Below, piece after piece: positions 41,955 to 51,397 of a DNA stretch of 64,000 nt. This DNA is from WRHT01 sp031550525 (lineage in GTDB: Bacteria > Desulfobacterota > Desulfovibrionia > Desulfovibrionales > Desulfovibrionaceae). Below the pieces are notes generated by a model. That model did no database searches, was not told where the DNA came from, and saw only the letters and a program-made list of their open reading frames with translations. Each line of letters opens with the position of its first letter. Position 1 is the stretch's first letter. The DNA is taken from the NCBI GenBank assembly GCA_031550525.1, contig JAVBON010000009.1, forward strand, positions 42,025-106,024. The letters run 5' to 3'. Position numbers and translations under genes: made by a program.

Positions 41955-43817
41955 TTAAAAAGGAAAAAGCATGGGAAGCGCAAATACCATGACCAACCCC
42001 AGTAGAATTTGCAGCGGCAGGCCTATTTTCATATACTCCGCAAACGTATAGCGGCCTGCGGAAACAACCAGGGCGTTGGAGGGGGTGGAAAAAGAGCTGG
42101 CAAAACACATGCTGGCCGATGTAGCCACGGCAAACATAAAAGGCAATGGGCTCGCGCCCAGCGTTATGGCCACCTGTAGAGCCACCGGCGCCACAAGCAG
42201 GGTAAGCGGGGTAAAGCTTATGAGAATATTCAATATTGAGGTCAAGGCATAAATAAGGCCCAGAGCCGCGTGCGGCCCGTAATGCGTGCCAACTGCCGTA
42301 ACGTACCGCGAAAAAACATCCAGCAGGCCGGTATTTTTCATGGCAATGGCCAGGGGCAGCATGCAGGCAATCATTATTATGGTTTCCCAGTTAATGCACG
42401 AATAGGCGTCTTCGAGGTTGCGGAAACAACGCCCTAATATGAGAACCACAACGGCCAGCAACACTGTGGTGGCTGTTGGCAAAAGCCCCAGCGCCATAGT
42501 TGCTATCATGCCCGCGATAACCGAAGCCACAAATATTCTGGCGCCTTTTTTTCCGCTTTGCTCATAATCCTGCGGTCTGCCCACCACCACCCAGTGCTGC
42601 GAGGCTTCGTCCAGGCGGGTTATATTCTCCCAACTGCCTTGCACCAGCAGGGCGTCGCCGGCTTGCAGGGTTTGCCGCGTAAAATTTTCAAGAATATACT
42701 GGCTGCCACGCTGAATGCCCAGCAAGGTAACGCCAAACTGCTCGCGCAGGCCGGATTGCGCCACAGTCAGGCCGGCAAGCTGTGATGAAGACATAATAAC
42801 CAGCTCGCATATGCCGATGGATTCAAAAAGATACAGGTCATCGCTCCCCGCCGCGTTGGCTGCGGGCAGCAACCCCAACTCCGCCGCCATGGCCTCGATG
42901 CTTTCGGCATTGCCCACGGCATACAGCAGATCTCCGGCTTTAATAACCGTATGCGGGCCTGGCGATATCTGATCCATTTGCTTGGAGGCAAAAGGAAACT
43001 GACCGTTCTTTTTACGCCTTATTTCATGAATAACCACTCCAAAGCGGCTGGTCAGCCCAAGCCCCACCAGGCTCTGCCCCACCATGGGCGACTCTTCCGG
43101 CACTGAAAGCCTGCTAAGGTGCTGGGCCAACTGATATTTATCCGCCAACTCCCGCAGAGTAAATTTTTTGGCTCTGGCCGCCCCGCCCCTATCCTTGCGA
43201 CGCGACAGAAAATAATAAGTCGCGGGGGCCAGCACCAACATGCCGAAAACCATGCAGATAACGCCTATGGGAAAAAACGAAAACAGGGTAAGCGAAGGGA
43301 ACCCGGCTTTCATATAAACGTCGTTTACCACCATGTTGGGCGGGTTGCCTATAAGGGTAAGCATGCCGCCCATGCTGCTCATAAAGGCCAGCGGCATGAG
43401 AAAACGGCTGGGGCTCAAGTTAAGGCTGTTGGCCATGCTCACAACAATCGGCATCATAATGGCCACCGTGCCCGTGTTGCTGACCATGGAGCCAGTAAGG
43501 GCCGTAAGCAGCATAAGCAGCATATACAGCAGGTTCTGGTTGGATCCGGCCGCCTTGAGCATACGCCCGCTAATAACGGCCGCGAGGCCGGAGCGCAAAA
43601 TGGCCCCACCCACCACGAACATGCCCGCAATGGTAATGATGATGCTGTTTGAAAAACCGGATAAAGCCTCTTCAAGCGTCAAAACGCCGCTCAACATCAG
43701 AATTATTAACGCGCACATGGCTACAAAATCCGACCTGGCTTTGCCCAGCGCAAAAAATATCACGGTTCCGGCAATGGTGCATATGGTAATGGCAGTGTGC
43801 CAGCTCTCCGGAAACAT
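41955..43817 (-). CDS. SLC13/DASS-type carrier with two TrkA-C domains
   Basis: About 620 residues: an N-terminal transporter half (about 1-205) with NSIIITIAGMFVVGGAILRSGL, SNTGTVAIMMPIVVSMAN and the family motif LIGNPPNMVVNDVY; a cytosolic insert with two RCK/TrkA-C-like domains (about 240-320 and 350-430; VPEESPMVGQSLVGLG..., LVIMSSSQLAGLTVAQSGLREQFGVTLLGI); and a second transporter half up to the end with LLVAPVALQVAITLGASPLPFMFAVATSASMCF. It probably moves a dicarboxylate, sulfate or similar anion; the TrkA-C domains suggest ligand control. The start at 43817 has GAGGTGG upstream. Confidence 0.88.
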   Translation of the reverse strand: MFPESWHTAITICTIAGTVIFFALGKARSDFVAMCALIILMLSGVLTLEEALSGFSNSIIITIAGMFVVGGAILRSGLAAVISGRMLKAAGSNQNLLYMLLMLLTALTGSMVSNTGTVAIMMPIVVSMANSLNLSPSRFLMPLAFMSSMGGMLTLIGNPPNMVVNDVYMKAGFPSLTLFSFFPIGVICMVFGMLVLAPATYYFLSRRKDRGGAARAKKFTLRELADKYQLAQHLSRLSVPEESPMVGQSLVGLGLTSRFGVVIHEIRRKKNGQFPFASKQMDQISPGPHTVIKAGDLLYAVGNAESIEAMAAELGLLPAANAAGSDDLYLFESIGICELVIMSSSQLAGLTVAQSGLREQFGVTLLGIQRGSQYILENFTRQTLQAGDALLVQGSWENITRLDEASQHWVVVGRPQDYEQSGKKGARIFVASVIAGMIATMALGLLPTATTVLLAVVVLILGRCFRNLEDAYSCINWETIIMIACMLPLAIAMKNTGLLDVFSRYVTAVGTHYGPHAALGLIYALTSILNILISFTPLTLLVAPVALQVAITLGASPLPFMFAVATSASMCFASSFSTPSNALVVSAGRYTFAEYMKIGLPLQILLGLVMVFALPMLFPF

Positions 43818-43862
43818 CGTCCACCTCGCGTAAAAGAATGCGTTTGCAATATACAAAAGCAA

Positions 43863-44259
43863 TATGCGTTAACTACCGGTAATGCAAGGGATAAGCCCAA
43901 CAACGCGCAAACCTTGTTTATATGGCGCTTCAAAAGGGCAGGCAACTACCGCTACACCGTCTCTCACCCTGCCGCCGCTAGCGGCAGGGGAATACATGCG
44001 CACGCTTCGCATCAGCCAGAGAGGATAGGGTGTTCTTAAATTCATATACCCTCCCGCCTGTCAGCGTACACGAAATACCAGCGCGTAATATTATTATGCC
44101 AGCACGGCAACAGACCGCTATTACGCTACCTCCGGAACAGGCAAATCCGGTTAGGCTGTCACCGCGCTATCGTTTTTTACACGAATATCCGGTATACTGA
44201 ATGCAAGAGAACTTCAGGAGCGTTTTACAGTACCCATAAATGGAAAAATCGGAATCACC
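43863..44259. other. Divergent intergenic region
   Basis: About 400 bp between the SLC13-type carrier and the LuxR-type regulator. It holds a short GCCGCTAGCGGC palindrome near 43973 and a GGTATACTG stretch near 44191 that may be a -10 element for the regulator. No gene or dispersed repeat seen. Confidence 0.4.
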
Positions 44260-46746
44260 ATGCCCGGCAAGCAAAAACAGAAAAGCGCATACAACAGGGG
44301 CACACCCGCCGAGCCGCATTATTTTTCCGACCGCCTCAGGCGCAAGCTGGATCAGCTACGGGCTTTTCCAGCCGCCGTTGTGGAAGCGCCGTCAGGCTAC
44401 GGCAAAACAACCGCCGTGCGGGATTACCTGAAGGCCCATGTCCACCGGAATGCGGGCATTCACTGGTTCTCCGCCGTGGATGAAGCGCCGGGCGCGGGCT
44501 TTGGGCGTCTCTGCCGCGAAATCGGAAAAATAGACGCCCGCGCGGAGGAGCGCCTGTTGCAAGCAGGTTTTCCCAACGCCTTTACACTTGGGGAAGCCTG
44601 CGACGCCATTCGTTCCATAACCTGCGAGCGCGAAACATGGCTGGTCATCGACAACTTTCAATGCTTATGCCCCGGCCTCTCTCCAGCTTTTTTAAGCGCT
44701 CTGCTTGAGCACGGCGGCGAGAAGCTGCATGTCGTCGTTGTTACCCGGCCGTTGGGCCGTGATATGCGCACGGCTGTCGCGGGGCATGCGTTTTTGCATA
44801 TCACGGCTGCCGACCTGCGCTTGGAGGCCGAAGACATCCGCCGCTATTACGCCATGGCAGGGGCCGCGCTGACAACGCCGGAGGCGGAAACGCTCCTGCG
44901 CCATACCGGCGGCTGGATTATCGCTGTTTACTTGCAGCTCTGCGCTTTTCGGGAAACAGGCATTTTCTCCGATACCGCAGTTCAGACGCTTTTGGAGCAA
45001 CTGCTCTGGAACCGGCTTAGCGGCGAGCAACAAAATTTTATCCTGCGCATTTCTCCTTTTGAAAGCGTCACAACGCGGCAAATGTGCGCTTTGCTGGGCC
45101 ATGACGAGCTCCCTGAATATGCGCTTGAGGCCCTCTCCAGCCCCCTTATCCGCTATGATTCCGCACTGCGGCGTTACGAGCCGCATGCGGTTTTGCTGGA
45201 TCTGGCCGCCAGAAAACGCGCGGAACGCGGCGCTGCCTTTGAGCGCGCGTGCCTGCTGGACGCGGGCGATCTCTGCCGTGATGACGGCGCAACATCCGCA
45301 GCTTTTGGCTTTTACACGCGCATAAGGGCCTATGAGCGCATGCTTGCTCTGGACTTTTCTCCATTGCTCTTTTCTGAAATAGAGGGGCGTCCCTTTTCCG
45401 CCATCGCGCTGGAGATTGCCGAACGCTGCCCTATACAAACCAGGCGCGCGCAGCCCCTGTCCATGTTGCGCCTGGCCTGGGCGCTTAAAGCGGCGGGGTG
45501 GGACGCCGTGTTTGAAACAATTTTGGAAGATCTGGACGCGTCGCTGGAAAAAGATGGGTTGTTGCGGGCAGAGTGGTGGCTGCTTTCGGCCTATAGGCAT
45601 TACCCCAGACCGTCGGAAATGCTGCCAATGGCGCAAGAGGCCGCGCGGTTGTTTGGCGGAGGCCGCTCACGGGTTATTTTACCCCAAGCGCCCTGGGCCT
45701 TTGCCAGCTATTTTCAATTGTCCGAGTTTCACTTGCAGGCAGGCTCGGCCGAGCAGGAGGCCGCTGCGCTGGAGGCCTTCATCGCCGTCTATTCTCCGCT
45801 TACAAACGGCCACGGCAGCGGGGCGGATGCGCTTTTGCGCGCTGAAATAGCCTATTGCCGGGGCGATATGGCCGACGCGGAGATATTCGCCCACAAGGCG
45901 GCTTTTTTGTCCGAAAGCGCCAGCCAGCACATCATCCGCCTGGGCGCTGTAAAAATTCTGGCCGACATCGCCCTGGTCAAGGCCGATTCGGCGGGCTGGC
46001 AACAGGCCCTCGCCGCCTTGGAACAGGCCGCCTCAGCCGCCGGGCGCAATGACTTTGCGCTGCAGCCGGTACTGGATGTAATACGCGGAGCCATGCTCAC
46101 AGAGTTGCAGAAACCGGAGCGTATTGCCCACTGGCTGAAGCAGGGCGATTTCGCCTCCCGCCCGCTGCTGCCGCCAGTGCGCAACAACGCGCTGTACGTG
46201 CATGTAATGTACCTGCTGCACAGGGGGGATTTGGCGCGCTTTCTCGGCACGCAGGGGGCCATTCCGGCGGAGGTTGTAAACAAAACCGCTTTTTCAGCCT
46301 TTATCTTTATGCTGCTCATGTGCATTGGGCACATGTTCGCGGGCGACCGCGCGCGGGCCGCCGAATTTCTGGAGCAGGCCGCCGCAAAGGCGCTGCCGGA
46401 CGGCTTTATTCTGCCTCTTGCCTCTTCCTCATGGTTGCTGCAAGGGTTGGTGGAAGATCTGATGGAAAAACAGCACCCCCAGCTTTCAGACGCGTTCCGC
46501 GCGTTGAAAACCCGCTTCGGCAGCGGCTGGGAAACCCTGCGTAACACCCTTTCCGAAGACGAGCTGCCCTTGGACCTAACAGGGCGGGAGCGCGAAATTG
46601 CCGTTTTGGCGGCCCAAGGTTTGCGTAATAGCGAAATCGCGGCCAGGCTGCATGTAACGGAAAGCACGGTGCGCACCCACCTGCGCGCCATATTCCAAAA
46701 GCTGGATATAGACCGCCGCGCCAAGCTGGCCGACAAGCTTAAATAG
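44260..46746 (+). CDS. Large LuxR-family (MalT-like) transcriptional activator
   Basis: An 828-residue STAND-type regulator. The Walker A loop APSGYGKTT is at 43-51 and a Walker B-like strand TWLVIDNFQCL at about 127-137. A long helical, TPR-like sensor region fills 300-760. The C-terminal LuxR HTH (about 768-828) reads LTGREREIAVLAAQGLRNSEIAARLHVTESTVRTHLRAIFQKL. Proteins of this type bind ATP and a small inducer and activate nearby genes; the divergent SLC13 carrier is the natural candidate target (inference). The start is not certain, since no strong Shine-Dalgarno sequence precedes the ATG. Confidence 0.88.
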   Translation: MPGKQKQKSAYNRGTPAEPHYFSDRLRRKLDQLRAFPAAVVEAPSGYGKTTAVRDYLKAHVHRNAGIHWFSAVDEAPGAGFGRLCREIGKIDARAEERLLQAGFPNAFTLGEACDAIRSITCERETWLVIDNFQCLCPGLSPAFLSALLEHGGEKLHVVVVTRPLGRDMRTAVAGHAFLHITAADLRLEAEDIRRYYAMAGAALTTPEAETLLRHTGGWIIAVYLQLCAFRETGIFSDTAVQTLLEQLLWNRLSGEQQNFILRISPFESVTTRQMCALLGHDELPEYALEALSSPLIRYDSALRRYEPHAVLLDLAARKRAERGAAFERACLLDAGDLCRDDGATSAAFGFYTRIRAYERMLALDFSPLLFSEIEGRPFSAIALEIAERCPIQTRRAQPLSMLRLAWALKAAGWDAVFETILEDLDASLEKDGLLRAEWWLLSAYRHYPRPSEMLPMAQEAARLFGGGRSRVILPQAPWAFASYFQLSEFHLQAGSAEQEAAALEAFIAVYSPLTNGHGSGADALLRAEIAYCRGDMADAEIFAHKAAFLSESASQHIIRLGAVKILADIALVKADSAGWQQALAALEQAASAAGRNDFALQPVLDVIRGAMLTELQKPERIAHWLKQGDFASRPLLPPVRNNALYVHVMYLLHRGDLARFLGTQGAIPAEVVNKTAFSAFIFMLLMCIGHMFAGDRARAAEFLEQAAAKALPDGFILPLASSSWLLQGLVEDLMEKQHPQLSDAFRALKTRFGSGWETLRNTLSEDELPLDLTGREREIAVLAAQGLRNSEIAARLHVTESTVRTHLRAIFQKLDIDRRAKLADKLK

Positions 46747-47047
46747 CATGCCGCAAAGCGGCCGTGCCGCCAACGCGGAGCTGAATAAAAATTCAACGCC
46801 TGCGTCAAATATCGTCCATTCGGACGATGCGCGTAATTATACATCGGTATAACATTTTTTTACCTTTCAGTACCAGAGCCTGGGGTACTGGCTGTAACCA
46901 CGCGTAACGCATCAATAAAGCAATTATAGCTTTAAAGCGGCAAACACCGCCGCATAACGGTCCATTTTGCCGGCTGATCCCGCCAGACGGCTGCTCACCT
47001 GATTATGATGAAACGAACATAACCTTAAAAAAACCAAAGGAGCGCGC
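46747..47047. other. Intergenic with small hairpins
   Basis: About 300 bp. CAGTACC and GGTACTG (46868-46890) form a stem, and CGTCCATTCGGACG near 46812 another; either could end the regulator transcript. An AAAGGAG sequence precedes the next gene at its right edge. Confidence 0.4.
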
Positions 47048-47635
47048 ATGAAAAGGTTAATTACTTTAGTGGTACTGCTGCTTGCACTGGGCTCGGGCGA
47101 GGCCTGGGCCGTAAGGGTGGATTTCACCACCGCCCAGCCGGACTGGAGTAACGCTCATATTTTCAGATACTTCACACCAGATGGCGAGTTATCTTTCTGG
47201 GACTCCAACGTGGCGGCATGGGAGAGAAGACCCGATGGCCTGTACACCACGCCCACGACAAGCAACCCGTACAGCTCGAGTTTCGGGTTCATAGCCAAAA
47301 GTGATGCACGGCCTGTCAACGCTCTAACCGGCTACATGACCGCCCACATGCAGTTGCAATTCTTAATGGTCGACGGGACTTATGTGGACCTGTACGCCAA
47401 CGACAAGCTGGACGCGAATACCGGCCGCGCCGATCTTTCCCTGTTTGACCTGCCGGAGGGAGACGTGTGGCGCATACATGTGCTCTTTTCGCCAAGGCCA
47501 TACCCTGGCCTGCGCGAATTTCTTCTCACCTCCATAGATTTTGGAACGCCACCTGCGGTGCCAGTGCCCGGCGCGTTCTGGCTGCTCGGTTCCGGCCTGG
47601 TCGGTCTGGCGGCGTTGCGGCGCAAAAAGGCCTGA
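47048..47635 (+). CDS. Secreted PEP-CTERM-like protein
   Basis: A 195-residue protein with a signal peptide (MKRLITLVVLLLALGSGEAWA) and a C-terminal sorting tail VPVPGAFWLLGSGLVGLAALRRKKA: a Pro-containing motif, a hydrophobic helix and a basic end, which is the VPxP-CTERM pattern processed by exosortases. The mature part (about 22-165) is beta-rich with no recognisable enzyme motif. It would be exported and anchored or released at the cell surface. No exosortase or other biogenesis gene is in the window. An AAAGGAG Shine-Dalgarno sequence precedes the ATG. Confidence 0.83.
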   Translation: MKRLITLVVLLLALGSGEAWAVRVDFTTAQPDWSNAHIFRYFTPDGELSFWDSNVAAWERRPDGLYTTPTTSNPYSSSFGFIAKSDARPVNALTGYMTAHMQLQFLMVDGTYVDLYANDKLDANTGRADLSLFDLPEGDVWRIHVLFSPRPYPGLREFLLTSIDFGTPPAVPVPGAFWLLGSGLVGLAALRRKKA

Positions 47636-47950
47636 CGAGTTTATGCCGCTCCAATAAAAATGCGGCGGAATCAGGTGCATGTGGAGCAATATTTAGGTAT
47701 GGCGTGGAAGAAAAAGCGAGCGAGCATGCGCCGCCCGCACGGGTAAGGCGTTGTGTGGCGGTCGCGGCAAGGGCGCTGTTGCGCGGCTGAGCCTGTGTGC
47801 ATTATTTTTTATGACAATGCGCTGAAGAGCGCATAGCCACTTCTTGTTACCTTGCAAATTCGGGCAAGATGCGCAACCGCTCAAAAATACGCAGTAGTTG
47901 CCATACAACAGGCTTGCTGCCGTAACCCTGCCGCCACACATGCCCAGATT

Positions 47951-48026
47951 CCGCCCCGGCCATAAAAACAAGAAGCTCCAAGTTACCATGAGTAATTTGG
48001 AGCTTCTTGTTTTTATGGCCGGGCGG
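47951..48026. repeat. Long hairpin with 30-bp arms
   Basis: The left arm CCGCCCCGGCCATAAAAACA continues to AGAAGCTCCAA and pairs with the right arm except for one extra C, around a 14-15-base loop. It lies between the convergent PEP-CTERM-like and AraC genes. No second copy was found. The rest of 47636-48153 holds no supported gene. Confidence 0.75.
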
Positions 48027-48153
48027 CAAAGTTGCCATGGCGAGCTTGCAAAATCCGTAATGGATAAAAAGGTAAGCCAGGCGGGGCGCGCCATGCCGCA
48101 TATAGCCAGATGGCGGCAAATATTCATCGCTTCACGGTGGTAAAACCCATGTT

Positions 48154-49059
48154 TCACTCAATGCCGGCGGGCGGCCTCCTCACGCAATCCATCTGCAACG
48201 TCTTTGGCTTTACTCCGAAATATTTTGAAAATGCCGAACTGAAGTGCCCTACGTTGGCGTATCCTACGCCCCAGGCCACCTCGCTTACATTCATTTCCCC
48301 CGCGCACAAAAGATGGCGCGCCTTGTCCATTCTGTCTTCATGCAGGCAACGGTAAGCTGTTTTATTGTATACCGCGTGAAAACCGTTTTTGAGCTTGCTG
48401 ATATTCAGCCCGACCATTGCCGATAACTCCATCAAAGGTGGGGGTGAGGTCATATTTTCAGTCAGTATCGCCCGCGCCTGGCGAATGCGCCGCATATCGC
48501 CAGGGGCCAGCGCAACAACGCGCTCACGGCTTTTCACACGCCCGGCATCGCCCAAGATGGACTCAATCAACTCCGCCAGCAATTCCATTGCCTTGCCTTG
48601 AAAAAACAGCGCACGGGCTGTTCCGGACTTGGAGCAGGAAAAAAAATGGCCGGCCAAGTCTTTCATCACAGGCGGCAATGGCCCGCTCTTGTTTATACGC
48701 AACGCCCTGCCGAGGCTCACTGCCGCGTCAAAGCCCAGCATTTGCTTCAACCGCCAAGCCTCCAGGTTCAAACTGAGCATGCGCGCGTGCCTTTGCCGCC
48801 TGAGGGAAAAAGAACCGCTCGCCCCCGGCATATACAAAGCTATGCAGGTTTCAGGGTCGGCATTTGAAAGATATTTCCTTGAATCCACAGCCAAGGCTGA
48901 TTCCGCCTCTCCGCTGAGTACAAAAGCAAATTCGACGCGCTCATCTCTGGGGTCTATGTTGATGACGACATTTTCATCAGGGAGGAAATCCAAGATATGC
49001 AGGTTGATTCCGGGCAATATCTCCATTTCCCGCAGGCCGGCAATTTCTGAATCATGCAT
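48154..49059 (-). CDS. AraC-family regulator of the iron locus
   Basis: A 301-residue regulator. The C-terminal 100 residues carry two HTH units: PPPLMELSAMVGLNISKLKNGFHAVYNKTAYRCLHEDRMDKARHLL and MNVSEVAWGVGYANVGHFSSAFSKYFGVKP. The N-terminal part is a ligand-sensing domain with the layout seen in PchR-type regulators (FVLSGEAES...LYMPGASGSFSLRRQRHARMLSLNLEAWRL). Such proteins sense a siderophore and activate a divergent TonB receptor, which matches the arrangement here. The ATG at 49059 has AGGA six bases upstream; an ATG at 49092 is possible. A Fur-box-like site lies between the genes. Confidence 0.87.
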   Translation of the reverse strand: MHDSEIAGLREMEILPGINLHILDFLPDENVVINIDPRDERVEFAFVLSGEAESALAVDSRKYLSNADPETCIALYMPGASGSFSLRRQRHARMLSLNLEAWRLKQMLGFDAAVSLGRALRINKSGPLPPVMKDLAGHFFSCSKSGTARALFFQGKAMELLAELIESILGDAGRVKSRERVVALAPGDMRRIRQARAILTENMTSPPPLMELSAMVGLNISKLKNGFHAVYNKTAYRCLHEDRMDKARHLLCAGEMNVSEVAWGVGYANVGHFSSAFSKYFGVKPKTLQMDCVRRPPAGIE

Positions 49060-49100
49060 ATGTGTTCCTGAACAGGCAGCAGGTTTATCCATTTATATAT

Positions 49101-49119
49101 GATAATAAATTTCATTTTC
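49101..49119. promoter_or_regulatory. Fur-box-like site
   Basis: GATAATAAATTTCATTTTC agrees with the 19-bp Fur consensus (GATAATGATAATCATTATC) at 14 positions. It lies 42 bp upstream of the AraC-type regulator start and divergent from the TonB receptor gene, as expected for iron control. Confidence 0.5.
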
Positions 49120-49324
49120 AAGTCAAGCGTAAAATCCTTTACCCACGCCATGTTGCGAAACATACCAGAACATTTTGCGCACTTATCTGAGTAAAAAAAA
49201 TACCTCATCGGGAAGATTTCTCTAAAGCCTGAGCGTAACAAAGTACCTCACTTGCGGAGAATGAAGAAACCCTTTCCCCAAAATATGTTATCGCACTTTA
49301 TTTATTACTAGGAATGAGGAATAC

Positions 49325-51388
49325 ATGAAAAAAATATTAAAAAATGCGGCATCAATTGGCGTGTTTGTCATAAGCCTCCCAAGCTGGGCTTGGGCGGATG
49401 AGCCCCGGCAACTGCTTGTTCTTGACCCCGTCGTGGTGACCGCGCAAAAGATCCAGGCGGACAAGCAGGACGTGCCCTCAAGCATTAGCGTGCTCGACTC
49501 CAAAACTCTGGAGGATTTTGATTTAAACCGGCTTGATTCGTTGAGCGGCCTGATTGCCAACATCGGTTTTGCCAAACCTGACAATGTAAGCACCCAGGTG
49601 GTGTTTCGAGGCATCGGCGGCATGCCGAATATGAATAAAACCTGGAATATTAACGTGGACGGAGTGGCTGTTCCCTATGTGGCCATAGATACCGAGCTGG
49701 ATGTTGAGCGCATTGAAATTCTGCGCGGGGGGCAAGGTTCGTTATACGGGCGCAACACCTATGCGGGCGCCATAAACATAATCACCAAAGACCCCGGCGC
49801 GGAGCTGAACGGCAAGGTACGCGTGGCCTATGAGCGCTTTAACACCCTGAACGCCAGCGGTGAAGCCGGAGCCCCCATAAACGATATGGCGTCGTATCGC
49901 CTGGCCTTCGGGTACTACCGCTCGGACGGCTATATCAAGAATGATTTTCTGGATGAAGAAGATACCAACTCCACGGAGCAGTTTACCTGGCGCGGCAAGC
50001 TGGTGTTCACGCCAGAGGTTTTGGGCAAACTGACTTTAAGCCTGTACGCCGACAAATACAACTCCGGTTTCGACGGCTACAGCGCCATCGATGTCCCCCT
50101 AAGCTGGGACACCACAAATAACCGGCCTGGGTATAACAACGGCTTTCTGGTTTCGCCGACCATCACCTGGGAAAAAGACTTCGGCTCTTTCGCTCTTACG
50201 TCAATCACCAACTACAGCCGCTCGAGCTACAGCTATCTGCACGATTGGGACTGGGGCTCGGCGGATTTGCAGTATTCAACGTATGACGAAGATTTCAACA
50301 CCGTAAGTCAGGAATTGCGCCTCTCCGGCGGTGATGGAACCAGGCTGCAATGGCTGGCCGGCGTATTCGGCCTGGGGGAAAAAATCGACACCAGCACGGA
50401 TGTGGTTTTTGGCAACGACGCCGCCATGTGGGGATTTTCCCCTAAAGATCACGCCCGGCAAGACTCAACAATCCACAGCTATATTGCCTCCGCCTTTGCC
50501 CAACTGATCTACAGCCCTTTGCCGCAAATCGAACTGACCGGCGCGGCCAGGCTTGATTACGAAAAAAAGACCATGGATTGGAAAAATAAAAGCAATATCG
50601 CCTGGTTTGAAACAGACAGCCTCGACCTCTCCGAGGATTGGGTCGCAGTGTCGCCATCCATAAGCATCGCCTGGCTGTTCGCCGATGAGCAGCGGGTTTA
50701 CGCCTCGGTGGCACGCGGCTTTAAGGCCGGAGACTTCAACAACGTCATGGTAGAAACTGCGGTCGTGAAAAAGGCGGTTGATCCGGAATATACGACCACC
50801 TATGAAATCGGCTACAAAGCGCGGTTGTTCGATAAACGTCTGGAGTTGAACTCCGCGCTGTTTTACATAGATTGGGATGATATGCAGGTAGATGTTGAAG
50901 ACAAGAGCGGCGTATTCAACCCCTACCAAAAAATGAACGCGGGCAAAGCGCACTCCAGCGGCATGGAGGTTGAGGCCCGCGCTCTCCTGCTGCGTGGCTG
51001 GGAAGCCTTTGTCAATGTGGGCTACATGTTCGAGTATGAGTTTGACGAATTCAAAAAAGACGCCACCACCGATTATGCCGGCAACTACCTCCCTTACACC
51101 AACGCCTATACCATAGGGTTCGGCAGCGTCTACCGCGCGGCCTGCGGGTTTTTTATCGGCGTTGACGGAAGCTTCAACGGGCGCAAGTATATGCTGGAGG
51201 ACAACAGCTACAAGCAGCCGGGCTATCTGCTGCTCAACGCCAAAGTCGGCTATGAAGCAGAAGATTGGGACATGTCCGTTTACGGCAGGAACCTGCTCGA
51301 CAAACGTTATGCAACATCAGCTTTCAGCGGCGCAAAACGCGTGGGCGAGCCGCTGGTTGTCGGCATGCAGGCCGCTTACAGGTTCTAG
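49325..51388 (+). CDS. TonB-dependent outer-membrane receptor
   Basis: A 687-residue receptor with signal peptide (ILKNAASIGVFVISLPSWAWA). The plug domain (about 30-155) begins DPVVVTAQKIQADKQDVPSSISVLDSK and has VVFRGIGGMPNMNKT and ERIEILRGGQGSLYGRNTYAGAINIITKDPG. The rest is a 22-strand barrel ending in YRF with the typical terminal Phe. It takes up a ferric siderophore or a similar iron complex across the outer membrane using TonB energy; the neighbours point to iron. GAGGA precedes the ATG. No tonB-exbBD is nearby. Confidence 0.94.
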   Translation: MKKILKNAASIGVFVISLPSWAWADEPRQLLVLDPVVVTAQKIQADKQDVPSSISVLDSKTLEDFDLNRLDSLSGLIANIGFAKPDNVSTQVVFRGIGGMPNMNKTWNINVDGVAVPYVAIDTELDVERIEILRGGQGSLYGRNTYAGAINIITKDPGAELNGKVRVAYERFNTLNASGEAGAPINDMASYRLAFGYYRSDGYIKNDFLDEEDTNSTEQFTWRGKLVFTPEVLGKLTLSLYADKYNSGFDGYSAIDVPLSWDTTNNRPGYNNGFLVSPTITWEKDFGSFALTSITNYSRSSYSYLHDWDWGSADLQYSTYDEDFNTVSQELRLSGGDGTRLQWLAGVFGLGEKIDTSTDVVFGNDAAMWGFSPKDHARQDSTIHSYIASAFAQLIYSPLPQIELTGAARLDYEKKTMDWKNKSNIAWFETDSLDLSEDWVAVSPSISIAWLFADEQRVYASVARGFKAGDFNNVMVETAVVKKAVDPEYTTTYEIGYKARLFDKRLELNSALFYIDWDDMQVDVEDKSGVFNPYQKMNAGKAHSSGMEVEARALLLRGWEAFVNVGYMFEYEFDEFKKDATTDYAGNYLPYTNAYTIGFGSVYRAACGFFIGVDGSFNGRKYMLEDNSYKQPGYLLLNAKVGYEAEDWDMSVYGRNLLDKRYATSAFSGAKRVGEPLVVGMQAAYRF

Positions 51389-51397
51389 GGCTGTGCC

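Noticed and set aside
41770..42108. A 112-codon minus-strand frame at the end of the SLC13-type gene
   Set aside because: It overlaps the real gene out of frame and continues into the MITE-like element.
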